A stretch of DNA of 64,000 bases from Spirosoma rhododendri (GTDB lineage: Bacteria; Bacteroidota; Bacteroidia; Cytophagales; Spirosomataceae): assembly GCF_012849055.1 (NCBI RefSeq), contig NZ_CP051677.1, positions 4,541,001-4,605,000 on the forward strand. Reading direction: 5' to 3'. This document shows positions 33,464 through 42,321 of the stretch, one piece after another. The notes beneath the pieces were generated by a model. It saw only the letters and a program-made list of their open reading frames with translations, had not been told where the DNA came from and made no database searches. The translations under genes and the position numbers were made by a program. Every line of letters begins with the position of its first letter. The stretch's first letter is position 1.

Positions 33464-34588
33464 ATGCGATCCCTTTATTTACCAAGTCTTGCCGCCCTAC
33501 TTCTTTCGACTTCCCTTGCTTGGGCGCAGAAACCCGCCGAGATGCCGCTGGGCTTCGAAGAGTACGACCCCGTTTCAACGCTGAAAGTATCGGAGCATAA
33601 GCTGACCCGCTCGAAGTACCCGTTCATCGATGTGCATAACCATCAGTTTCAGATGGACGAGGCCAACCTGCGCCCGCTGATCAAACAGATGGACAGCCTG
33701 AATATGCAGATCATGGTCAATCTGAGCGGGCGCGGCTGGGGCGATGTGGCCTCAAACACCAAATTCTTCAACGCGGCCGAAGCCAACATCCAGAAAACGG
33801 ACCCGAAACGGCTGGTGCTTTTTTCCAACATCAACTTCGACGACATCGGGCAGGCTGGCTGGACGGAGCAGGCCGTAAAAATTCTGGAGGCTGACGTAAA
33901 AGCGGGAGCTAAAGGACTGAAGATTTACAAGTCGCTGGGGCTAAACGTCAAAGACAAAAGCGGCAAGCGCGTGCAGGTCGACGATTCGCGACTCGACGCG
34001 ATCTGGGCGAAGTGCGGTGAGTTGGGCATACCCGTGCTGATTCATACCGCCGACCCCAAATCGTTCTGGGACCCGATGGACCGCTACAACGAACGCTGGC
34101 TCGAACTAAAGCTGCACGGCGGTCGCAAACGCGCGGCCAACGACCCGGCACCGTGGGCGCAGCTACTGGTCGAACAGCACAACGTGTTCCGCAAGCACCC
34201 CAAAACGACGTTCATCAACGCGCACATGGGCTGGTACCCCAACGACCTGGTCAAACTCGACAGCCTGATGCGGGTATTCCCGAATATGAACGTCGAAATC
34301 GGGGCCGTCATCGCCGAACTGGGGCGTCAGCCACGGGCGGGAAAGGCGTTTTTCGAGAAGTGGCAGGACCGAATTCTATTTGGCAAAGACAGCTGGGTAC
34401 CGAGCGAATACGCGACGTATTTCCGCGTGCTCGAAACCGCCGACGAATACTTCCCCTACCATAAAAAATACCACGCGTTCTGGCGGATGTACGGCATGGC
34501 CCTGCCCGACGAGGTGCTGAAAAAAGTGTACTACAAAAACGCCCTGCGTATCATCCCCGGCCTGGACAAGAGCCAGTTTCCAAATTGA
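33464..34588 (+). CDS. Secreted amidohydrolase-family protein
   Basis: The 374-residue product has a Sec signal (residues 1-21, SLAWAQ) and an amidohydrolase-2 barrel. The metal-binding DVHNHQF is near residues 56-62, followed by VLIHTADP, INAHMGWYPND and LFGKDSW, giving the H-x-H, His, His and Asp ligand set. Members hydrolyse or decarboxylate cyclic or aromatic compounds. The substrate is not identifiable. The gene is followed by a repeat-rich spacer. Confidence 0.88.
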   Translation: MRSLYLPSLAALLLSTSLAWAQKPAEMPLGFEEYDPVSTLKVSEHKLTRSKYPFIDVHNHQFQMDEANLRPLIKQMDSLNMQIMVNLSGRGWGDVASNTKFFNAAEANIQKTDPKRLVLFSNINFDDIGQAGWTEQAVKILEADVKAGAKGLKIYKSLGLNVKDKSGKRVQVDDSRLDAIWAKCGELGIPVLIHTADPKSFWDPMDRYNERWLELKLHGGRKRAANDPAPWAQLLVEQHNVFRKHPKTTFINAHMGWYPNDLVKLDSLMRVFPNMNVEIGAVIAELGRQPRAGKAFFEKWQDRILFGKDSWVPSEYATYFRVLETADEYFPYHKKYHAFWRMYGMALPDEVLKKVYYKNALRIIPGLDKSQFPN

Positions 34589-34597
34589 GTTTTTATT

Positions 34598-34721
34598 GAA
34601 ACACGGAGGCACTGAGCGCACTGAGAGTTTTTCATTTCCTCCGTGTTCTTCGTGCCTCTGTGTTTAAACCAATACGTTTCTCCGTTACCTCCGTGTACCC
34701 TCCGTTTCTCCGTGTTTAAAA
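34598..34721. repeat. Intergenic repeat of CTCCGTGTT words, partly palindromic
   Basis: AAACACGGAGGCACTGAG pairs with TTCGTGCCTCTGTGTTT about 30 nt downstream; further copies of CTCCGT(G/T)T follow up to 34721. The next start codon is 7 nt on. Similar words are familiar to me from several bacterial phyla, unverified here. Confidence 0.75.
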
Positions 34722-34727
34722 TCCACA

Positions 34728-35828
34728 ATGCGTATCACCTCCGTCACTCTCTACCCCTTCGATATTCCCCTCAAAGCGCCCATCGCCATTTCGTTGGGTA
34801 CGATTGAACACGCCCGAAATCTGCTGATCGAGATCCGAACCGACGACGGGCTGGTGGGCTGGGGCGAAGGATCGCCGTTCTGGATGATCGTGGGCGAAAC
34901 GCAGGCGTCGGGGCTGGCGGCTGCGCAGGACATGGCCCGGCTGCTACTGCACCGCGACCCGCTCGATATTGAAGGGTGCCTGGCCGCGTTGGTACGCTAC
35001 CTGCCCGGCCACCCCACTACGCGGTCGGCCTTCGACATGGCGCTGTACGACCTGGCCGCGAAAGCCGCCAACATGCCACTATACCGGTTTCTGGGCGGGG
35101 CAAAACGAAAGCTCGTCACCGACGAAACAATCTACCTCAATACGCCCGAACGGATGGTTGAGGATGCCGTGCGGATACAGGCGCAGGGAGCCGAAGCCAT
35201 CAAGGTGAAGCTGGGGACGAATCGGCGTAACGACATCCGGCGCGTGGAGGCCATCCGGCAGGCCATCGGCGACGAAACGCCCATCCGCACCGACGCCAAT
35301 CAGGGCTGGGACGTTGTGACGGCGCAGGCCGTGCTGCGGACCATCGGCGACTGGAACGTGCAGTATTGCGAACAGCCCATCGGCCGGGGAAACATCGTCG
35401 GGCTGCGCCAGATTCGGCAGCAGTCGCCCGTACCGATCATGGCCGACGAAAGCCTGTTCGACGCAACCGACGCCCTCCGACTCGTGCGTGAGGAAGCCGT
35501 CGATTATTTCAATATCAAGCTATCCAAAAGCGGGGGAATTTTTGAGGCATTGAAGATCAACGCCATTGCCGAAGCCGCCGGTATTCCCTGCATGATCGGC
35601 TGCATGTCGGAGTCGCGGCTGGCGCTGACGGCCAACGCCCATTTTGCATCGGCCCGGCAAAACGTTCGGTTTGTCGATCTGGACGGCTGTTTCGAGCACG
35701 CGGCCGATCCCGTTCTCGGTGGTATCGTGTACGACGGCTACACAATCACGCTGCCCGACACACCCGGTATTGGTGCCGACATTGACCCTTTATTTTTGAA
35801 AACGCTCTCCCCCACCGTCATCGCATGA
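34728..35828 (+). CDS. Enolase-superfamily epimerase (muconate-lactonizing/dipeptide-epimerase subgroup)
   Basis: A 366-residue protein with the MLE-subgroup catalytic pattern: EAIKVKLG (Lys-x-Lys), metal ligands in RTDANQGW, CEQPIG and MADESLF, and the second acid/base Lys in FNIKLSKSGG. Such enzymes abstract a carboxylate alpha-proton; the L-Ala-D/L-Glu or other dipeptide epimerases are closest by motif, so peptidoglycan peptide recycling is plausible. Its stop overlaps the next gene by ATGA. Confidence 0.88.
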   Translation: MRITSVTLYPFDIPLKAPIAISLGTIEHARNLLIEIRTDDGLVGWGEGSPFWMIVGETQASGLAAAQDMARLLLHRDPLDIEGCLAALVRYLPGHPTTRSAFDMALYDLAAKAANMPLYRFLGGAKRKLVTDETIYLNTPERMVEDAVRIQAQGAEAIKVKLGTNRRNDIRRVEAIRQAIGDETPIRTDANQGWDVVTAQAVLRTIGDWNVQYCEQPIGRGNIVGLRQIRQQSPVPIMADESLFDATDALRLVREEAVDYFNIKLSKSGGIFEALKINAIAEAAGIPCMIGCMSESRLALTANAHFASARQNVRFVDLDGCFEHAADPVLGGIVYDGYTITLPDTPGIGADIDPLFLKTLSPTVIA

Positions 35829-36385
35829 TTACTATCACTACTGTTCAATCGGACGCCGACGTGCAGGGTATCCTGACCCTGCAACAGGCCAATCTGCGCA
35901 AAAACGTACCGGCGGACGTACAGCTCGATCAGGGGTTTGTCACTGTCGAACACGACCCGGCGGTGCTGGCGCGGATGAATCAGGCGGCACCAAGCGTCAT
36001 TGCGAAGGACGGCGACACAGTCGTTGGCTACTGCCTGACCATGCTCCCCGACTTCGCCGACGACGTTCCCGAACTAAAACCCCTGTTTGACTCCATCGGC
36101 GAGCTGATCTACCACGGTCAGCCGGTTCATAGCTACCCGTACTATGTCATGGGGCAGGTCTGCGTCGGGACGGGGTATCGGGGGCAGCAGCTATTCGACC
36201 GGATGTATCAGCATCAGCGCGTCGTGTACGGCGATCGCTACCAACTGCTTATCACCGACATTTCCGAACACAACACCCGGTCGCTACGCGCCCATGCCCG
36301 CGTCGGTTTTGCTCCAATTCACCGCTTTTACGACCCAGCTATCGGCGAAGACTGGATTGTCGTCGTCTGGGACTGGCAAGCCTAA
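35825..36385 (+). CDS. GNAT-family N-acetyltransferase
   Basis: The 186-residue protein has the acetyl-CoA-binding pattern VCVGTGYRGQQLFDRMYQ (Q/RxxGxG/A variant) and the later SEHNTRSLRAHARVGF helix-strand. The acceptor substrate is unknown. Overlap by 4 nt with the epimerase gene suggests a shared task, possibly modification of a cell-wall peptide or amino acid, which is inference. Confidence 0.87.
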   Translation: MITITTVQSDADVQGILTLQQANLRKNVPADVQLDQGFVTVEHDPAVLARMNQAAPSVIAKDGDTVVGYCLTMLPDFADDVPELKPLFDSIGELIYHGQPVHSYPYYVMGQVCVGTGYRGQQLFDRMYQHQRVVYGDRYQLLITDISEHNTRSLRAHARVGFAPIHRFYDPAIGEDWIVVVWDWQA

Positions 36386-36392
36386 TTTTGTC

Positions 36393-36460
36393 TTAAACAG
36401 TCTCCCTGCTGTTTGTTGTAAGTAGCTGCAGGTTTAACAAACAGCAGAGATGCTGTTTGA
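36393..36460. terminator. Inverted repeat between convergent genes
   Basis: TTAAACAGTCTCCCTGCTGT at 36393 and on pairs with ACAGCAGAGATGCTGTTT near 36440-36457 (imperfect, 17-nt loop). The adjacent convergent stops are at 36385 and 36467. Confidence 0.65.
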
Positions 36461-36466
36461 GGCAAG

Positions 36467-37789
36467 TCAGGGCACGTCGATGGGCCGCTCGAAGGGTTCG
36501 CTGCTTTGGATAACTGCCTGCGTGGCGGGGTCGATCTGCTGAATCTGCGCGGTGTACCGCCCGGCCGGGACGCTGTCCGGTATCGTGAATTTTGGATACC
36601 CATCTAGGGCTGTTGTCAGCGGCAACCGATATAGCTGCGACGCATTCGTCTGACTCACCAGCGTCAGCATTGCCGTTCCGGCCCGGCTGACATATGCGAC
36701 CACAACAGCCTGATTTCTGGGTAATGACATCGGTGTTTGTACCGGTGCCTGACCCGCGGGCTGGTAATTGATCATGCCGATATACGGTTGCGTCGGTGTT
36801 CGTAGCACGCTCAACCGGTACACAACCCCTGCCGACTGCCCCGCCTGCGACAAATCAAGTCCGTAATAACCCGGTTTCAGGTCGACAGGCAGGATCAGCA
36901 CGAACGGCGACCGACGCTGCGTTTGGGTGACGGGTGTAGTAGTGCCATCGGGACGGAGTAAACGAACCTGCACTTGCTCGCTGAACAAATTTGTGCCGCT
37001 CACCGTCAACGACGCGGGCTGACCCGCCACCAGCGTATAGCCAAAAATCGGGTCACGGTCGAGCCGGGCTTTTCCCGCTTTTACGTCGAGCGAATTGGGT
37101 TCGGCAACCGTACTGCCATCGGCACGCAACATAGTTACGGCATACAATCCCGGCTCCAACGCCAGTCCATTGCCCGATACGTCGACGTGATTAGCCAGTG
37201 TCGACGAGCAAAGCACCGTACCAAACGACTGATTCAGTACGACGACCTGCGCTCCGGTACTGCGGTTTGTAAACGTGATGGATTGGGGCAATGGATTTCC
37301 GTATAGATGCTGCACCGGCAGGTGAATCAGCGACGAATCGCCAATGACAAACGGGCGCATCGACGTCGACGCGTCGGCCGCCATCAGGGGGCTGGTAGCT
37401 ACTGGCCGGATGCTATACGATACCGTCGGTACCGACGTCGTGCTCTGCTTACTGGTCAGGTAAATCTTCTGGTAGTTCGCCGTGTCCGACGTACACCACC
37501 GACTCAGCGTACCAATACCCGCCGACGTCAGATCGCTGACCAGTTTGGCCTCGTCCGACAGCGTCAGAGATGGCGTTGTACCGGCTGGGAGTGTTGCGGG
37601 CAGACGCACCCGGATTGTGCGGGTTGGCTGATCGATCTGAACGGCATCATCGGGAATACCGGCAAAGCGTATGCTGGTAATGCGCAGTTCGGGATACGTC
37701 AGCGGTAGCGGTTCGTCGCTGGTTACCGGACGTCGGCAACTGGTACTAAACCCGGCAATAAGCAGGCAAACGAGATATATTAATTTCAT
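36467..37789 (-). CDS. Large lipoprotein with Ig/IPT-like domains
   Basis: From ATG 37789 the product (about 440 residues) has a lipoprotein signal (KLIYLVCLLIAGFSTSC). Repeated beta domains follow; LTVSGTNLFSEQVQVRLLRPDG looks like an IPT/TIG-type fold and PAGRYTAQIQQIDPAT is the last strand pair. It is probably surface or periplasmic. No catalytic motif; function unknown. It is monocistronic and convergent with the acetyltransferase gene. Confidence 0.75.
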   Translation of the reverse strand: MKLIYLVCLLIAGFSTSCRRPVTSDEPLPLTYPELRITSIRFAGIPDDAVQIDQPTRTIRVRLPATLPAGTTPSLTLSDEAKLVSDLTSAGIGTLSRWCTSDTANYQKIYLTSKQSTTSVPTVSYSIRPVATSPLMAADASTSMRPFVIGDSSLIHLPVQHLYGNPLPQSITFTNRSTGAQVVVLNQSFGTVLCSSTLANHVDVSGNGLALEPGLYAVTMLRADGSTVAEPNSLDVKAGKARLDRDPIFGYTLVAGQPASLTVSGTNLFSEQVQVRLLRPDGTTTPVTQTQRRSPFVLILPVDLKPGYYGLDLSQAGQSAGVVYRLSVLRTPTQPYIGMINYQPAGQAPVQTPMSLPRNQAVVVAYVSRAGTAMLTLVSQTNASQLYRLPLTTALDGYPKFTIPDSVPAGRYTAQIQQIDPATQAVIQSSEPFERPIDVP

Positions 37790-37972
37790 CGGACAACGCA
37801 TTCGGAAGGCGGCTACTTACTAACGTTCGACAGGCAAAAACGTTGGCGTATTTCCGCTGAATACCAATAGATCGGGTGCCAACGAACGTGCGCCGATCGA
37901 TCAGTGCGGGGTAAGAGTAGGTACGTTTAGGCACCGTTTTGCGTATCTTCGCTAGTGATTTCCCGCGTACGC

Positions 37973-38713
37973 ATGAAAGTTGGCTTATTTATTCCCTGTT
38001 ACATCGATCAGTTTTATCCGCAGGTTGGCATTGCGACACTACGCCTGTTGCAACGCCTGAACGTGGATGTCACGTTTCCGATGGAACAAACCTGTTGCGG
38101 GCAGCCGATGGCTAACTCAGGCTTCCAGAAACTGGCGGCTGGCTGCGACCGTAACTTTATCCGCAACTTCGCCGACTGCGACGCTGTCGTCGGTCCGTCG
38201 GGTAGTTGTGTGCTGCACCTGAAAGAACATTTGCACGATGAGCAGCACCCCACCGAAGCGGCCCACCTGCGCAACAACGTGTACGAACTTTGCGAGTTTC
38301 TGACCGACGTGCTGAAGGTTGAGCAGCTGCCACCTGTCCGGTTTCCGTACCGGGTTGGCCTGCACACGAGTTGCCACGGACAGCGCGGACTGGGCCTGTC
38401 GTCGGCCTCCGAACTGATGAAACCGAAGTTTTCCAAACCCGAACAACTGCTGAACATGGTTGACGGGCTGGAGCTGATTTCCCTCGCCCACCCCGACGAG
38501 TGCTGCGGTTTTGGCGGTACGTTCTGCGTATTCGAAGAAGCCCTGTCGGCCAAAATGGGGAAAGACCGCGTTGCCGACCACCTCCGGCACGGTGCCGAAG
38601 TCATCACCGGGGGCGACATGTCGTGCCTGATGCAACTGGAAGGAACCCTGCGTCGGCAGAGAAGCAACGTCCGGGTTATGCACATTGCCGAAATATTGAC
38701 AGCAGACGCGTAG
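37973..38713 (+). CDS. lutA: LutA/YkgE-type (Fe-S)-binding subunit of lactate oxidation
   Basis: LutA is part of the LutABC complex that oxidises L-lactate to pyruvate. The product (about 246 residues from ATG 37973) has the two CCG domains of the heterodisulfide-reductase type: TCCGQPMANSGF and HPDECCGFGGTFC, the latter with the family Cys pair, plus SCHGQRGLG. A near -7 box (TATCTTCG, 37944-37951) precedes it. lutB starts 29 nt downstream. Confidence 0.93.
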   Translation: MKVGLFIPCYIDQFYPQVGIATLRLLQRLNVDVTFPMEQTCCGQPMANSGFQKLAAGCDRNFIRNFADCDAVVGPSGSCVLHLKEHLHDEQHPTEAAHLRNNVYELCEFLTDVLKVEQLPPVRFPYRVGLHTSCHGQRGLGLSSASELMKPKFSKPEQLLNMVDGLELISLAHPDECCGFGGTFCVFEEALSAKMGKDRVADHLRHGAEVITGGDMSCLMQLEGTLRRQRSNVRVMHIAEILTADA

Positions 38714-38742
38714 TCTGCCGACGCCTGAAAACTGATCCTGCT

Positions 38743-40128
38743 ATGGAAACGACCGTACGAACAACCCATCATGCCGAAGCCGCTGCCGCTTTTCTACGTG
38801 ATGAAGAAAACGTCGACTGGCACAACGAAACGCTGTGGTTCGTCCGGAGTAAGCGCGACAAAGCCGCTACGCTCCTGCCCGAATGGGAAGACCTGCGCGA
38901 ACAGGCGTCGCGCATCAAAAACCACGCCCTCTCCCGGCTCGACGACTACCTAGTTGAACTGGAGAAAAACGCGCAGCAGAACGGTATCACGGTTCACTGG
39001 GCGTCGGACGCCGAGGAGCACAATCGTATCGTTCTCGACATTATGCGGCAGCACAACGCTACGCAGGTTGTCAAGAGTAAGTCGATGCTGACCGAGGAGT
39101 GTCACCTCAACCCGTACCTCATCAAGCACGGTATCGACGTGGTAGACACCGACCTCGGCGAACGTATCGTACAGCTCCGCAACGAGCCGCCAAGCCATAT
39201 CGTACTGCCTGCTATTCACCTGAAAAAGAAGCATATCGGCGATCTGTTTCACCAGCATCTCGGCACTGACGCGGGGGCTACCGATCCGCAGTACCTGACC
39301 GAAGCCGCCCGTATTCACCTGCGCCAGAAGTTTTTGCTGGCCGACGTCGCTATCACGGGTGTCAACTTCGCCGTAGCCGAAACGGGTGGGTTTGTCGTCT
39401 GTACCAACGAGGGCAACGCCGATCTCGGCGCGCACCTGGCGAAGGTGCACATTGCCTCTATGGGCATCGAGAAAGTGATTCCGAAGGGCGAGCACCTGGG
39501 CGTCTTTCTACGGCTGCTGGCCCGCTCCGCCACCGGACAGACTACGACGACCTATTCCAGCCACTTCCGTCGGCCCGCTCCCGGCCAGACGATGCACCTG
39601 ATTTTGGTCGACAATGGTCGGACACGGCAGCTCGCTAGTCCCGACTTCCGCAACTCGCTGAAGTGCATCCGTTGCGGAGCCTGTATGAACACCTGCCCGG
39701 TCTACCGACGCAGCGGGGGTCACAGCTACCACACGGCCATCGCCGGACCGATCGGCTCGATTCTGGCCCCCAACATCGACATGAAGCAGTACGCCGATCT
39801 GCCCTTTGCTTCCACACTTTGCGGGTCATGTACGAACGTCTGCCCCGTCAAAATCGACATCCACCAGCAGCTTTATAAGTGGCGGCAGGTGCTGGGCGAA
39901 GCCGGAGCCGTTGAACCCGCCAAGAAGGTCGGCATGACCGGAATGGACGTGCTGTTTAGCCGGCCCAGCCTGTACCGCTTCGCCGGTCGCGCCGGGCGCC
40001 GACTGATGAAGCTGTTCCCGTCACTGGCCAACAACGGCAAGCTAAACCCCTGGGCCATCCACCGCGATATGCCCAAGCCCCCCGCCCAAAGCTTCCGCGA
40101 CTGGTACGCCGAGCAGGAGAAAAAGTAG
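38743..40128 (+). CDS. lutB: LutB-type iron-sulfur oxidoreductase subunit
   Basis: From ATG 38743 the protein has 461 residues: an N-terminal LUD-like domain (VKSKSMLTEE, ITGVNFAVAETG) and two 4Fe-4S clusters, CIRCGACMNTCPVYR and CGSCTNVCPVKI, near the C-terminal third. LutB passes electrons from lactate oxidation. It lies between lutA and lutC in the usual order. Confidence 0.94.
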   Translation: METTVRTTHHAEAAAAFLRDEENVDWHNETLWFVRSKRDKAATLLPEWEDLREQASRIKNHALSRLDDYLVELEKNAQQNGITVHWASDAEEHNRIVLDIMRQHNATQVVKSKSMLTEECHLNPYLIKHGIDVVDTDLGERIVQLRNEPPSHIVLPAIHLKKKHIGDLFHQHLGTDAGATDPQYLTEAARIHLRQKFLLADVAITGVNFAVAETGGFVVCTNEGNADLGAHLAKVHIASMGIEKVIPKGEHLGVFLRLLARSATGQTTTTYSSHFRRPAPGQTMHLILVDNGRTRQLASPDFRNSLKCIRCGACMNTCPVYRRSGGHSYHTAIAGPIGSILAPNIDMKQYADLPFASTLCGSCTNVCPVKIDIHQQLYKWRQVLGEAGAVEPAKKVGMTGMDVLFSRPSLYRFAGRAGRRLMKLFPSLANNGKLNPWAIHRDMPKPPAQSFRDWYAEQEKK

Positions 40129-40131
40129 GTT

Positions 40132-40245
40132 ACGGTTTTCGGTATACAGTTTACGGTTCACTGTACAATCACCGAGCAAGGTATCCATGATCGAACTCAA
40201 CCGTACGACACACCACCGAAAACCGTAAACTGAAAACCGTATACT
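40132..40245. repeat. Imperfect palindrome between lutB and lutC
   Basis: GGTTACGGTTTTCGGTATAC and GTTTACGGTT words on the left pair with CGAAAACCGTAAACTGAAAA and CCGTATAC on the right (about 40219-40245). The whole spacer folds as one hairpin inside an apparent operon, so it may set lutC levels. Confidence 0.75.
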
Positions 40246-40251
40246 GACCTT

Positions 40252-40830
40252 ATGTCCCGCGAACGCATTCTTTCCGCTATCCGGCAAGGAAAACCCGACT
40301 TGCAACCCCTCCCCGACGTTATCGGTTTTCCGTCGAACATCGCCGACGCTGACCTGGCGGATACCTTTCTGACGATGGTCAAAACCAACGGCGGAATTGG
40401 TGTACGCGCCAATTCACTGGACGACGTTCGGGCGCAGATCGCGTCGGAGTACGATCTGACGTTGCCAACGCTCAGCCATGTCGACGGTCTCGATCTGAAT
40501 AACTTTACCCCGACTGAAAACCTGCGTCTGCTCGATGATCTGAATCTGGTGGTGCTGGAAGGTAGCGTCGCAGTGGCCGAAAATGCCGCCATCTGGTTCA
40601 ACGAAGCCACCCTGGGCATCCGGGCGCTGCCATTCATTACGCTCAACGTCGTTGCTGTCGTATCGGCCCGTAATCTCGTTGGCACCATGCACGAAGTCTA
40701 CAAACGCATTGACCTAAACACTGGCTTTGGCACGTTCATCGCTGGTCCGTCGAAAACCGCCGACATCGAGCAATCGCTGGTTATTGGCGCTCACGGGTCC
40801 AAGACGATGACCGTCTTTCTCATGCCCTGA
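40252..40830 (+). CDS. lutC: LutC-type LUD-domain protein
   Basis: The 192-residue LUD protein is the third LutABC component: it starts SRERILSAIRQGKP and contains LLDDLNLVVLEGSVAVAENA and FIAGPSKTADIEQSLVIGAHG, the typical C-terminal motif. Full length. Regulation by the intervening hairpin is possible. Confidence 0.93.
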   Translation: MSRERILSAIRQGKPDLQPLPDVIGFPSNIADADLADTFLTMVKTNGGIGVRANSLDDVRAQIASEYDLTLPTLSHVDGLDLNNFTPTENLRLLDDLNLVVLEGSVAVAENAAIWFNEATLGIRALPFITLNVVAVVSARNLVGTMHEVYKRIDLNTGFGTFIAGPSKTADIEQSLVIGAHGSKTMTVFLMP

Positions 40831-40889
40831 GTTGCAAACGTAGGGGCCATGTTGTATCATGCCGTTTCAACTCCCCACCGACGCCAGCC

Positions 40890-42065
40890 ATGATTACCGT
40901 CTGCATCGACAGCCAGGACGCTACCTTGCTAACCGTAACGTTTCCCCCCGACAACACCGGCAACGACCTCATCCGCCAGATAGCCGGTCGGCGCTGGAGT
41001 TTCTCGCGCCGATGCTGGGTTATTCCCAACACCCGCGCATCACTGGTGCAGGTTGGGCACCTCTTCGGTAAGGCCTACTGCCGCTTCGACGAAGCCGTCG
41101 TTCGCCTGTACAAACCCGACGCCAGCCCCGCCCAGGCCGAGCAGGCAACAAACCCCGCCTGGCCCCCTGTCGGTAAGCCCCTCCCCGCCCGACGCCCGTT
41201 TCGATACGCCCCCGCGCAGCGCGAGCATGACCAGCACCCGGCTATCATCGCCCTTACGAATGCGCTGCGCGTACAGAACTACAGCTACAAGACGCTGAAG
41301 AGCTACAAACAGGCCCTGATCGCCCTGATTCGCTACACAAGTCCCCACTCGATCGACACGCTGACAAAAGCGCAATACCAGCAGTACCTGCTGTTTCTGG
41401 TCGACAAACGGCAGCTAAGCAGTTCGACGCTCAATGTTCACATCAACGCTTATATATTTTACCGCGAAAAAGTGTGCGGACACGACAGCGAGTTTTACAC
41501 CATCGACCTTCCTCGCCAGCCCGTCAAGCTCCCTACTGTTTACAGCATACCTGAGGTCAGAGCTATCATCAACGCTACCACCAGCCTGCGTTACCGGACT
41601 CTCTTCCAGCTGGTTTACGCGACCGGCCTGCGCGTAAGCGAAGTAGCCTGCCTGCGCCTGCCCGACCTCGACCGTACGCGTCGGATCATCAACGTTCGTG
41701 CTGGCAAAGGAAAAAAAGATCGGATCGTCATGCTATCCGCCAAACTGATACGCATCATCACCGAGTACCTGACTCATTATCACCCGCAGACTTACCTGTT
41801 TGAAAACGCAGATACCGGCGAGCCACTCGCGGTTCGGACAATCCAACAGGTCTACAGCGACACCACCCGATTCGCGGGAATCCGTAAAATCGGTGGTATT
41901 CATACCCTGCGACATAGTTTCGCCACGCACATGCTCGAATCAGGCACCGACATTCGGTACATTCAGGAACTGCTGGGACACACCAGTCTGCTGACAACCA
42001 TGCGCTACACACATGTCACAGCCGATAAGATCAGCACACTCAAAAGTCCACTGGACGATCTGTAG
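40890..42065 (+). CDS. Tyrosine recombinase at the head of the cassette array (integron-like integrase)
   Basis: The 391-residue protein has a complete tyrosine-recombinase domain: Arg248 (YATGLRVSEV), GKGKKDR at 272-278, HTLRHSFATH with His338 and Arg341, His364 (LLGHTSLLTT) and Tyr373. It ends in TLKSPLDDL, very like the SPLDxL terminus of IntI integrases. Only about 59 residues lie between GKGKKDR and HTLRHS, so the IntI-specific extra helix region that reads attC bulges is missing. Residues 1-80 form an extra domain (IAGRRWSFSRRCWVIP) seen in some Bacteroidota recombinases; 115-200 is a SAM-like core-binding domain. The gene points toward the array, opposite to classical integrons. Confidence 0.85.
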   Translation: MITVCIDSQDATLLTVTFPPDNTGNDLIRQIAGRRWSFSRRCWVIPNTRASLVQVGHLFGKAYCRFDEAVVRLYKPDASPAQAEQATNPAWPPVGKPLPARRPFRYAPAQREHDQHPAIIALTNALRVQNYSYKTLKSYKQALIALIRYTSPHSIDTLTKAQYQQYLLFLVDKRQLSSSTLNVHINAYIFYREKVCGHDSEFYTIDLPRQPVKLPTVYSIPEVRAIINATTSLRYRTLFQLVYATGLRVSEVACLRLPDLDRTRRIINVRAGKGKKDRIVMLSAKLIRIITEYLTHYHPQTYLFENADTGEPLAVRTIQQVYSDTTRFAGIRKIGGIHTLRHSFATHMLESGTDIRYIQELLGHTSLLTTMRYTHVTADKISTLKSPLDDL

Positions 42066-42321
42066 CCGGATCATGCCGACGGAGCATCGGGCGTAGCTGA
42101 TGCAGGCTATAAAAGCGGCTGCTAATGACGTACCCCTGTGTGTATCGTTTGATCGTGCGCCTGAGCAGTTTCAGTTCACCCCGTTTCGTAATCCGGTACA
42201 GTTGACCAAGTTCGTCGAAGAAATGATCAGGAAATCCGTCGATATCCCAGATGCGTTGCACAGCTGTACTTACCTGCCATTTACTCAATTCAATAGGATC
42301 AGTTTTGACGCGGAACTGCAA
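42040..42321 (-). CDS. Small unknown protein between recombinase and attI, antisense
   Basis: A possible 93-residue gene reading against the array. The segment IWDIDGFPDHFFDELGQLYRI followed by basic KRGELKLLRRTIKRY (split here: GFPDHFFDELGQLYRI and KRGELKLLRRTIK) resembles NUMOD4/HNH-associated DNA-binding modules. It overlaps the recombinase 3' end by 26 nt and ends the attI-proximal spacer. It could be a recombination directionality factor or just a relic. Confidence 0.5.
   Translation of the reverse strand: MQFRVKTDPIELSKWQVSTAVQRIWDIDGFPDHFFDELGQLYRITKRGELKLLRRTIKRYTQGYVISSRFYSLHQLRPMLRRHDPATDRPVDF

Noticed and set aside
40890..42065. Recombinase as housekeeping XerC/XerD
   Set aside because: It is about 90 residues longer than XerC/D because of the N-terminal domain, ends in SPLDDL, and heads a cassette array.
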